In this document: in pieces, positions 5,738 to 12,579 of the stretch
How the letters are laid out: each line of letters begins with the position of its first letter
Position numbering within the stretch: position 1 is the stretch's first letter
Assembly: GCA_964292295.1 (NCBI GenBank)
Contig: CAXYVC010000077.1
Span: forward strand, 1 to 12,579
Reading direction: 5' to 3'
DNA: 12,579 nt
Source: CAXYVC01 sp964292295
GTDB lineage: Bacteria; Acidobacteriota; Holophagae; Holophagales; Holophagaceae
Program-made: the position numbers and the translations under genes
Notes under the pieces: model-generated
The model's database searches: none
What the model saw: only the letters and a program-made list of their open reading frames with translations
Told to the model about the DNA's origin: nothing

Positions 5738-7550
5738 CTACCGCCCGCCCTGCCTCCACCGCAGGCCGGCGCTGAAGGTGCGGCCGGGCAGGGGGATGCC
5801 CTGCAGTTCCTCCCAGCGGCGGTCCAGGAGGTTGTCGCCCTGGAGGCTGGCTTCCAGGCTGCCGAAGCGGCGGCTCAGCTTCAGGGAGAGCAGCAGGGGG
5901 TCGGGGCCCGGCAGGGCGCGGTCCTTGTAGGTGCAGGTGGCCGCGAGGACGGTGCCGGCGGCCACGTCGGCGGCCAGGGTTCCGGTCACGTGGTGGCGCA
6001 CGCAGTCCGGCGCGTAGCGGGAGACGAAGTCCGACGGCGGAATGTCCAGGCGGGTCCAGGACCATCCGAAGGAGGCGCCGAGGCGCGCGGCGGGGCGGCC
6101 GCTCACCTGGAGGGAGGCCCCTTGCCCCCGCACAGGCGCCCAGGTTGGCGGCGGACCAGGGATCCTTGGGGGCGCGGCGCACCCAGTCGATCAGGTCCTG
6201 GTCCCGGCGGCGGAAGAGGGTGGCGGAAAGGGTGGTGCCTCCCTTCCCGTACCAGTCGGCGCCCACTTCGAAGGAGCGGGAGCGCTCGGGCTGGAGGGCG
6301 GCGTTGCCTTTCTGGGCGGGGGAATCGTAGTAGAGCTCCGTGAACGAGGGGGCCCGGAAGGCCTTGCCCCAGGCGGCGCGCAGCTTCAGGCCCGGCGCGG
6401 CCACCCAGGCGAGCCCCGCGCCGGGCGTCCACTGCCGGCCCCAGGTGCTGCTGTGGTCGCCCCGGAGGCTGGCCTGCAGGCTGAGGCCCGGCGCCAGCTC
6501 CTGGAGCAGCTCCAGGGCGCCCGCCAGGCGGTTGACCTGGTGGTCGCCCAGGCGGGCGCTGTCGAGGGCGTCCCGTCCCGCCTCCAGGGCGCCGGTGAAG
6601 GTGGTGCGCCGGTTCTGGAAAAGCACCGAAACGGCCTTGAACTGGCCCGTGGTGTTGCTGTGGCGGTTCTCGTAGAGGGCGGGCCGGTCGCGGTCCAGCA
6701 GGTAGTGGTCGTCGTGGCGGCGCCAGGAGGTGTCCAGGCGCGTGGCGTGGCCCGCGAAGGGCCCCCGGTCCAGGTTCGCGGAGAGGATCAGGCCCGCCGT
6801 CCGGGTGGCTTCCCAGGAGGGATAGGGGCCGTAGAAGTCCTCCGCGCCGAAGCGCTGCTCCAGATAGCTGCCGAGAATGCGGAAGCTGCCGGCGGGGGGC
6901 TCGCGCGCGGCCTCCGCGACGGCCTGGGTGGCGGTGAAGTCGCGGTTCGGCGCGAAGCCGTCGGAGCGGGCGTATCCGCCGTAGGCGCGGGCCTTCCAGG
7001 CATTCGCGCCTCCTTCCGCCAGGGCCGCGGCGGAGGCCGAGCCGTGGGAGCCGCCCTCCAGGCGCGCCTCCCGGCGCTGGCCGGGGCGGCGGGTGATCAC
7101 GTTGATGACGCCCCCCACGGCCTCGGAGCCGAAGAACGCACACTGGCTGCCCGTGAGCACCTCCACGCGCTCCACCAGCTCCAGGGGCACGGGGATCTCC
7201 AGGTTGAAGTGCCCCGTCTGGGGGTCGTTCCAGCGCACGCCGTCGATGCACACCAGCACGCCCGCGTAGTGGGTGCCGCGCATGCGCAGGTCGCCGAAGA
7301 GGGCGCCGGGCACGCGGGTCTGCAGGTCCAGGGGGGCGGCCAGGGCCAGGGCCTCGCCCAGGGTGGTGGCGGGCAGGGCGCGCAGGGTCTCCGCGTCCAG
7401 CACCAGCACCTCCCGGGTGCTCTGGGCCAGGGTGCCCGGTGCGAGGGTGGCCGTCACGGGCACGGTGCGGGAGGGGAGCTCCTGGGGCGTTTCGCGCGCG
7501 GCGGCGGGGAGGGACAGGGAAAGGAAGAGGGCCAGGGGGCTCAGGATCAC
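5738..7550 (-). pseudogene. TonB-dependent outer-membrane receptor (BtuB-like), frameshifted
   Basis: TonB receptors take scarce ligands such as cobalamin or iron chelates through the outer membrane. The GTG at 7550 (GGAG six bases upstream) opens a signal peptide (MILSPLALFLSLSLPAAA), a TonB-box-like VPVTATLAPG and a plug domain with LRMRGTHYAGVLVCIDGVRW, RVEVLTGSQCAFFGSEA and GGVINVITRRPG. Barrel strands follow, with FRAPSFTELYYD and LQPERSRSFEVGADW. The frame is lost after NLGACAG near 6129, and the rest (GASLQVSGRP ... LLDRRWEELQGIPLPGRTFSAGLRW) continues in another frame. Removing one C from the C5 run at 6125-6129 joins them into 603 residues, normal for a BtuB-sized receptor. Unrepaired, translation runs on in the wrong frame to 5259, antisense to the island gene. 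It may be a true mutation or a sequencing error. The ligand is unknown. Confidence 0.85.
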
Positions 7551-7738
7551 GGCGGCTCCGGGACAAAAAGGAACGGGGGCGAGGCCATGGAAAGCCCCTT
7601 GCCCGCCACGGTGTCGATGAGGCCCTCCCGTTCCAGCTCGTCGTAGGCCCGCCTGCGGAGGGAAGGCAGGACCTCGCCCGGAACCCGTTCGGGGATCTGG
7701 GCCCGCACCTGGCGCAGGATCTGCCCGTAGATCGGCGC
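7547..7738 (-). pseudogene. Remnant of a GntR/YtrA-family regulator lacking its recognition helices
   Basis: Read from 7738, the frame gives PIYGQILRQVRAQI, then VPGEVLPSLR directly joined to RRAYDELEREGLIDTVAGKG, and a short tail ending in PEPP. In the YtrA-type GntR family the same pieces (PIY-Q-I...QIR; G..LPS.R; RAY.ELEREG.I.T..GKG) flank about 13-15 residues that form the helix-turn-helix. Here these are absent in frame, so DNA binding should be lost. There is no ATG or other good start before PIYG, and the frame runs back into the end of the peptidase gene, so the 5' end is also gone. The TGA overlaps the GTG of the TonB receptor (GTGA), as expected if the intact regulator once preceded that gene. 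Expression as a fusion or from an internal GTG (7707) is possible but unlikely. Confidence 0.6.
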
Positions 7739-7767
7739 CCCTGGCGCGCTTGCCCGGTGGCATGGGC

Positions 7768-9108
7768 CTAGGATTTGGCCTTGGGCGCGGGCAGCTTCAG
7801 CTCCATGCGGATGGCTTCCAGCGGGAAATCCTGGGTCTTCAGGCCTGCCTCCAGAAAGATCCTGGCTTCCCTGCTCAGGTGGCGCTCGAGCAGGGCGAGC
7901 ACCTCGGGTGTGCGCGCCGTGCGGGTGCCCTTGAACGCCTGGTAGACGCTCCGCAGGAAGGCCTCCATGGCGGCCGCACCATGGCGCTGCTCGAGCACGG
8001 ACAGAAGCAGGCTCGTCTTCTCGTAGTGGTTGACGTAGCGGTCAGGGCTCTTGGAATCCGTTTCCAGGATCGACACCTTCGTTGTGCACTCGGAGGCGTC
8101 CTGGACGAAGGAGGCCAGCAGCCGCATCCGGCGCTCAGGTCCGAAACGTCGGGTGCTCATGCGAAGGGCGGTGAACTCTGCCAGTCCCTCGTTGATCCAG
8201 TCCTCCCGGCTTGCGTCGGCCACCTGCCACCAGAAGTGGGCCACTTCGTGGATGCCGCCATGGTAGCTGCGCATGGGTGAATAGTTCCCTTTGCCCAGGG
8301 ATTCCTGGACCCTGACCTCGGATACCGCGACGAGGGGCAGGCGGGAGTAGCCCCAGCCCCGACGCGGGCTATAGGTGTAGCGCATCGTGCCGCGCGTGCC
8401 GGGCGTGCCCAGCAGGGCCTCCAGTTCGCGGTAGCCGGTGGTCAGTGCCTCGCTTTCCTGTCTGAGGGGTGCCTCGGGCAGGGCTGTGAAGTAGGTCTCC
8501 ACCCGCAGGCCGCCCTGGGTGTCGGCGATCTGCTTCAGTCCCGGCGCAGCGATCACGGCAAGGTCGTCCACCTCCCCCTGGCTGCGCCAGCGCGTGATCT
8601 TGAGACCGCCCTCCGTACGGGCCTCTGCCGCCTCTCCATTGGTGATGACCACGAAGTTCGCGGGAAGCCATAGGCTCAGGTCAAAGGTGAACCGGAAGGG
8701 ATCTGCCGTCTTGGACTGGGGGATCCAACTGGCGTAGCAGGCGAGTTCCACCAGCTTCGAGGAGATGATGTTGACGTCAGCCGTCATCTCCTTCACGGCG
8801 CCCCGGTAGGTGATCTCAAAGCTTTCGCCCAGCTCCCCCTTGATCTCCAGGGGGCTTGAGAGGGCACAGAAGGGCAGCGGTGCGCCGCCCTGGGGAATGC
8901 TGCAGGGGAGTACCTTCCCGTTGGATACGAGGCGTTCCACGGTGAAGGTGCGATTCAGGTACAGGGGCGCCCCCTTGGGCCAACCGGATACCTTGCAGGT
9001 GGCCTGGATCGTCCCTTGTGCCGGGTCGACTTGGGCCTGGATCTGGAAGGCCGGAGTGGCGTGGAGGGACGCCGTCAGGAGGAGCAGGGCCGGGAGGAAG
9101 CGCCTCAC
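7768..9108 (-). CDS. Secreted M1-like (gluzincin) zinc metallopeptidase
   Basis: A 446-residue protein with a clear signal peptide (MRRFLPALLLLTASLHATPA), so it acts in the periplasm or outside the cell. The N-terminal half is beta-rich, like the first domain of M1 aminopeptidases. The zinc site is HEVAH (H287-E288, H291), followed by WINEGLAEF with E307 as the third ligand. The spacing between second His and this Glu is 15 residues, shorter than the 18 of classic M1 enzymes. A GAMEN exopeptidase motif is not obvious; RRGWGYSRLPLVAVSE lies in the expected place. It may therefore be an endopeptidase or have unusual specificity. The GTG start at 9108 overlaps the aminotransferase stop (GTGA), so the two are translationally coupled. 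The C-terminus is a helical region ending PAPKAKS. The substrate is unknown. Confidence 0.8.
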   Translation of the reverse strand: MRRFLPALLLLTASLHATPAFQIQAQVDPAQGTIQATCKVSGWPKGAPLYLNRTFTVERLVSNGKVLPCSIPQGGAPLPFCALSSPLEIKGELGESFEITYRGAVKEMTADVNIISSKLVELACYASWIPQSKTADPFRFTFDLSLWLPANFVVITNGEAAEARTEGGLKITRWRSQGEVDDLAVIAAPGLKQIADTQGGLRVETYFTALPEAPLRQESEALTTGYRELEALLGTPGTRGTMRYTYSPRRGWGYSRLPLVAVSEVRVQESLGKGNYSPMRSYHGGIHEVAHFWWQVADASREDWINEGLAEFTALRMSTRRFGPERRMRLLASFVQDASECTTKVSILETDSKSPDRYVNHYEKTSLLLSVLEQRHGAAAMEAFLRSVYQAFKGTRTARTPEVLALLERHLSREARIFLEAGLKTQDFPLEAIRMELKLPAPKAKS

Positions 9109-10388
9109 GGCTGTCCTGCCATCTTGTCGCAGACGCGCGCGAGGGCGTCCACGAGGGGCTGGATGGCTTCCTCCTTCATGGAGCAGAAGGCCAGGCGGAT
9201 GCAGTGGGCGCCCTGGCTCACCACGCCCACGGACTCCTCGCGGATCAGGCGCTGGCGCACCTCCTCGGCGTTCAGGCCCTCGCGCAGCCGCAGCAGGCAG
9301 AAGCAGCCCGCGTTGAAGGGGTAGACGGTCCAGTGGGGGGTCGGCTTGGCCAGGGCCTGCTTCAGCAGGCGGCAGCGGCGCTCCAGCGTGGCGCGCACGC
9401 GCTCGAACTCCGCGGCGTGGCGCGGGTCGGCGAGCTCCACCTCGGTGAGCACCTGGCTGAGGCCCACGGTGCCGCCGATGCCGGCGCGGATGAGGCCCTT
9501 GCACTTGTCCACCAGGATCTCGCCCACGGCCTTGTCCACGCCGAAGTGCAGGAAGGCCACGCGTCCGCCGAAGAAGCTGAGCTCCTTGGTGACGCCGTCG
9601 CACTTCAGGGGGATCAGGTTCGGGTGGCGCTGGATCAGCTCGAAGAAAAGGCTTCGGCTGGTGGCGGTGGGCTCGAAGACGAGGCCGTGGTAGGCGTCGT
9701 CGCAGAAGACCACCACGGTGCGCGCGGCGGCGGCCTCCACCAGCACCTCGGCGATGGCCTTCAGCTCCGCGGGGGTCGGGCTGTAGCCGCTCGGATTGCT
9801 GGGGAAGTTCAGCAGCACGTTCGCCTTGCCCGGGTGGGCCGCGAGGGTGGCGCGCAGGCCCTCCACGTTGAAGCCGCCCGCGGCGTTGTAGAAGGGGAAG
9901 GTCTTGAAGCTCCCCTCCAGGCGCACCTGGAAGACGGTCTCGTAGTTGTCCCAGTAGAGGTCGGGGATGATCAGCGTCTCGCCGGGGGCGAAGAAGAGGT
10001 CCGCCCCCAGGCTGAGGGCGTGGCAGATGCCCCCGGCCCCCTGGCCGAGGGCCCCCGGCTCCATGCGGGCGTCCTCGGCGACCAGCTTGGCGTGCCAGGC
10101 CTTGCGCGTGGTGTCCCGCCCCTGGATGGGGGCGTACAGGAAGGCGTCGGCGGGATTCAGGTGGGGCACCTGCTCCGCCATGGGGGCCAGGGGCAGCGGA
10201 TGGCCCGCGCCGTCGGTGATCTGTCCGATGGTGGCGTTGATGCGGCAGTCCTTCGCCTGGCCCGCCTGGAAGGGAATGCCCTTGGGGAAGAAGGCGCGCT
10301 GGCCGAGGGGCGAGAGGGCCTCCAGCACCTGGGGGGCCAGCTGGCGGATCCGTTCGTTGCGGTCCTGGGCTTCGGGATGGAGGATCAC
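9105..10388 (-). CDS. PLP-dependent class I/II aminotransferase
   Basis: A 427-residue fold-type I PLP enzyme. The PLP-binding Lys is K268 in DGVTKELSFFGGRVAF. Other landmarks are NFPSNPSGYSPT (substrate/cofactor Asn), VVFCDDAYHGLVFE (the Asp that contacts the pyridine N) and a C-terminal HCIRLAFCS with the carboxylate-binding Arg. The N-terminal KGIPFQAGQAKDCRINATIGQITDG, given here in two parts KGIPFQAGQ and INATIGQITDG, marks a subgroup distinct from standard AspC. The amino donor cannot be told from sequence; aspartate or an aromatic or branched amino acid are all possible. The start is GTG 10388 with GAGGTGA just upstream. It leads the group of four minus-strand genes that ends with the TonB receptor, and its stop overlaps the peptidase start. 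Confidence 0.88.
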   Translation of the reverse strand: MILHPEAQDRNERIRQLAPQVLEALSPLGQRAFFPKGIPFQAGQAKDCRINATIGQITDGAGHPLPLAPMAEQVPHLNPADAFLYAPIQGRDTTRKAWHAKLVAEDARMEPGALGQGAGGICHALSLGADLFFAPGETLIIPDLYWDNYETVFQVRLEGSFKTFPFYNAAGGFNVEGLRATLAAHPGKANVLLNFPSNPSGYSPTPAELKAIAEVLVEAAAARTVVVFCDDAYHGLVFEPTATSRSLFFELIQRHPNLIPLKCDGVTKELSFFGGRVAFLHFGVDKAVGEILVDKCKGLIRAGIGGTVGLSQVLTEVELADPRHAAEFERVRATLERRCRLLKQALAKPTPHWTVYPFNAGCFCLLRLREGLNAEEVRQRLIREESVGVVSQGAHCIRLAFCSMKEEAIQPLVDALARVCDKMAGQP

Positions 10389-10555
10389 GGCTCACCTCGT
10401 GGGCTGGGGCCGGACGGGCGGCCCGGGATGCGCGCGGACGGAAGGGGGCGCCCCGCCAGGTCCGGGCCCCTTCTGGCGGCGAACGACATCAGGGGCACTT
10501 ACCAGGATACCAAGGCCGGCGGGAAGCCGCAGATGTAGATGCGGCGCGGGTTTGC

Positions 10556-10589
10556 GGTTGCGGTTACACTCTGAAAAATACCCGCAACC
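10556..10589 (+). promoter_or_regulatory. Inverted repeat in the upstream region of PEP carboxykinase
   Basis: GGTTGCGG (10556-10563) and CCGCAACC (10582-10589) form a perfect 8-bp inverted repeat around 18 bases that include TTACACT and AAAAATAC, which could serve as a -10 element. A tandem GCGGTT duplication overlaps the left arm. It may be an operator for the gene starting at 10617 or a leader hairpin. I found no convincing -35 element, so the promoter itself is uncertain. The rest of 10389-10616 holds nothing else I can name except a short ORF noted under findings. Confidence 0.4.
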
Positions 10590-10616
10590 CGATCGGCTGT
10601 TCGAATGGAGCTACGC

Positions 10617-12464
10617 ATGCGCGTCCCGCTTGGCGTTCCCGACTACGTGCAACATCCCAAGGCCATCGCCTGGATCCAGGAGATGGCGGACCTCTGCAAG
10701 CCCGACGCCGTCCACTGGTGCGACGGCAGCCAGGAGGAATACGACCGCCTCTGCGAGCGCATGGTGCAGACGGGAACCTTCGTCCGCCTGAATCCCGAGA
10801 AACGCCCCAACAGCTTCCTGGCCCGCTCCCACGCCAGCGACGTGGCCCGGGTGGAGGACCGCACCTTCATCTGCTCCCTCCGCCGGGAGGATGCCGGTCC
10901 CACCAACAACTGGATGGACCCCGCGGAGATGAAGGAGAAGCTGCGCGGCCTCTACGACGGCTGCATGCGCGGGCGCACGCTGTACGTGATCCCCTTCAGC
11001 ATGGGGCCCCTGGGCAGCCCCATCGCCCACATCGGCATCGAACTCACGGACAGCCCCTATGTGGTGGCCAACATGCGGATCATGACCCGCATGGGGCGGA
11101 AGGTGTGGGACGTGCTCGGCAAGGCGGCCTTTGTCCCCTGCCTGCACAGCGTGGGCGCGCCCCTGGAGGTCGGCCAGATCGACGTGCCCTGGCCCTGCAA
11201 CCCCACCGAGAAGTACATCGTGCACTTCCCCGAGGAACGCATGATCTGGAGCTACGGCTCCGGGTACGGCGGCAATGCGCTGTTGGGGAAGAAGTGCTTC
11301 GCCCTGCGCATCGCCAGCGTCATGGCCCGGGACGAGGGCTGGCTGGCCGAGCACATGCTGATCCTGGGCCTGGAGGATCCGAACGGCGAGAAGACCTACG
11401 TCGCGGGCGCCTTCCCCTCCGCCTGCGGCAAGACGAACTTCGCCATGATGCAGATCCCGCCGGGCTTCGAGGGCTACAAGGTCACCACCATCGGCGACGA
11501 CATCGCCTGGATCAAGCCCGACCAGGACGGCCGCTTCCACGCCATCAACCCCGAGGCGGGCTTCTTCGGCGTGGCGCCGGGCACCTCCATGGGCTCCAAC
11601 CCCAACGCCATGCTCGCCCTGCGGGCCAACACCATCTTCACCAACGTGGCGCTCACGCCGGACGGCGACGTGTGGTGGGAGGGCATGACGGAGGAGGTGC
11701 CGGAGGGCCTCATCGACTGGACTGGCGTGCCCTACGACAAGGCCAGCGGGAAGCCGGCGGCCCATCCCAACGCCCGCTTCACCGCGCCCGCCAGCCAGTG
11801 CCCCTGCATCGATCCGGCCTGCGAGGACCCCGCGGGCGTGCCCATCCGGGCCTTCATCTTCCGCGGGCGGCGCGCCAGCACGACCCCGCTGGTGATGCAG
11901 AGCTTCAACTGGGCCTTCGGCGTCTACATGGCCGCCACCATCGGCAGCGAGCGCACGGCAGCCGCCAACGGCAAGCTGGGCGAGGTGCGCCGCGATCCGA
12001 TGGCCATGCTGCCCTTCTGCGGCTACCACATGGGCGACTACTTCACCCACTGGCTGAACATGGGCCGGAAGATCAGCGATCCGCCCCAGATCTTCGTGGT
12101 GAACTGGTTCCGCAAGGACGCCAACGGCAAGTTCATGTGGCCCGGCTACAGCGAGAACTTCCGGATCCTGAAGTGGATCGTGGAGCGCTCCCGGGGCCGC
12201 AGCTACGGTCGCGAGAAGGCGCTCGGCTTCGTGCCCCGCAGCCAGGACCTGGACTTCCGCGGCCTGAAGAACTTCGGCCGGGAGCAGTACTGGGCCGTGC
12301 GCCGCATCGACCACGACGAGTGGCGCCAGGAACTGCTGCTCCACGAGGAGCTCTTCACCCGCCTCTACGACCGCATGCCCAAGGAGTTCCTCCACATGCG
12401 CCAGCACATGCTGAGCAACCTCTGGCGCAGCCCGGAGGATGTGGGCCTCGAACCCGAGCGGTAG
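10617..12464 (+). CDS. pckG: Phosphoenolpyruvate carboxykinase (GTP)
   Basis: A 615-residue protein of the GTP-dependent type (usual length about 600-620). It interconverts oxaloacetate and phosphoenolpyruvate with GTP, linking the citric-acid cycle to gluconeogenesis. Landmarks, in order: [43 protein letters not shown] (Y217-G-G, with metal-ligand Lys), the P-loop [13 protein letters not shown] (C270, K272, T273), GDDIAWI (D294-D295, metal and phosphate binding), FFGVAPGTS, and [12 protein letters not shown]. The reactive Cys next to the P-loop separates it from the ATP-type enzyme. ATG 10617 has GGAG six bases upstream. The ATG at 10605 would add four residues but has no ribosome-binding site. 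It is a single-gene unit divergent from the aminotransferase. All key residues are present. Confidence 0.97.
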   Translation: MRVPLGVPDYVQHPKAIAWIQEMADLCKPDAVHWCDGSQEEYDRLCERMVQTGTFVRLNPEKRPNSFLARSHASDVARVEDRTFICSLRREDAGPTNNWMDPAEMKEKLRGLYDGCMRGRTLYVIPFSMGPLGSPIAHIGIELTDSPYVVANMRIMTRMGRKVWDVLGKAAFVPCLHSVGAPLEVGQIDVPWPCNPTEKYIVHFPEERMIWSYGSGYGGNALLGKKCFALRIASVMARDEGWLAEHMLILGLEDPNGEKTYVAGAFPSACGKTNFAMMQIPPGFEGYKVTTIGDDIAWIKPDQDGRFHAINPEAGFFGVAPGTSMGSNPNAMLALRANTIFTNVALTPDGDVWWEGMTEEVPEGLIDWTGVPYDKASGKPAAHPNARFTAPASQCPCIDPACEDPAGVPIRAFIFRGRRASTTPLVMQSFNWAFGVYMAATIGSERTAAANGKLGEVRRDPMAMLPFCGYHMGDYFTHWLNMGRKISDPPQIFVVNWFRKDANGKFMWPGYSENFRILKWIVERSRGRSYGREKALGFVPRSQDLDFRGLKNFGREQYWAVRRIDHDEWRQELLLHEELFTRLYDRMPKEFLHMRQHMLSNLWRSPEDVGLEPER

Positions 12465-12579
12465 CCCTCCGCGCCTCCCTGGACGCCCCCCCCACCCTGC
12501 CCTGCGATATTAACCGTTCCCCCCCCCCAAAAAAAGGGAAAATAAACCTCCATAAAAAATGTATGTGTAAAGAATAACA
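12465..12579. other. Low-complexity end of the sequence, no gene seen
   Basis: After the PEP carboxykinase stop the sequence passes through C8 (12486-12493), C10 (12519-12528) and A7 (12529-12535) runs into a short AT-rich tail unlike anything else in the host-like DNA. I see no gene and no clear terminator hairpin. It has the look of a low-quality contig end. Confidence 0.6.

Noticed and set aside
4863..6068. Nine-base match ACCATCCGA at 4863-4871 and 6060-6068 as possible island borders
   Set aside because: The second copy is inside the receptor coding region, which reads through normally, so it is most likely chance. The 10-bp repeat fits the composition change better.
5259..7763. Single 834-codon frame covering the receptor and running into the island
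   Set aside because: The first 71 codons are out of frame with the regulator remnant, and the last 290 or so are wrong-frame sequence after the frameshift and antisense to the island gene. Only 7550 to about 6129 is real receptor.
9018..10538. 506-codon plus-strand frame antisense to the aminotransferase
   Set aside because: Shadow of a well-supported PLP enzyme; no coherent motifs.
10611..12407. 598-codon open frame antisense to PEP carboxykinase
   Set aside because: Same GC artefact; rich in His, Val, Ala and Gly, with no recognisable motif.

Overview
The window is mostly high-GC coding DNA packed on the minus strand, with one gene of very different composition on the plus strand and one ordinary metabolic gene on the plus strand at the right end. 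Gene density, frequent GTG starts, four GTGA stop/start overlaps and the gene content (methylmalonyl-CoA epimerase, MutS, a TonB-dependent receptor, GTP-type PEP carboxykinase) fit a high-GC Gram-negative bacterium. My guess is an acidobacterium of the Holophaga/Geothrix type, but this rests on general resemblance and no search was run. The receptor and the signal-peptide-bearing zinc peptidase show that the cell has an outer membrane and periplasm.

Layout. (1) 1-4838, all minus: a likely operon read from right to left, with a 12-helix MATE/ANKH-like transporter (4838-3537), a strong hairpin, mutS (3488-900), a 91-residue membrane protein coupled to mutS by a GTGA overlap (903-628), a DUF2892 small membrane protein (597-406) and methylmalonyl-CoA epimerase (374-1, cut by the window edge). 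(2) 4887-5721: a low-GC island with one plus-strand gene (4962-5708), its own plausible promoter, and a perfect 10-bp direct repeat at the two edges. The protein is Cys-rich and has no named family that I recognise. Its motif layout resembles H-Y-E ADP-ribosyltransferase-like folds. This is the most interesting part of the window. (3) 5738-10388, all minus: aminotransferase (10388-9105), M1-like secreted zinc peptidase (9108-7768), a remnant of a GntR/YtrA-type regulator that has lost its DNA-recognition helices (7738-7547), and a BtuB-like TonB receptor with a single-base frameshift (7550-5738). Three of these junctions are overlaps or near-overlaps, so the set looks like an operon with two damaged members. 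(4) 10617-12464, plus: GTP-dependent PEP carboxykinase, preceded by an inverted repeat in its promoter region. (5) 12465-12579: a tail of homopolymers and AT-rich sequence that looks like a poor-quality contig end.

No tRNA, rRNA, CRISPR array or transposase gene was seen. Every non-coding stretch is shorter than 300 bases. The longest is 10389-10616, which carries the divergent upstream regions of the aminotransferase and the PEP carboxykinase.
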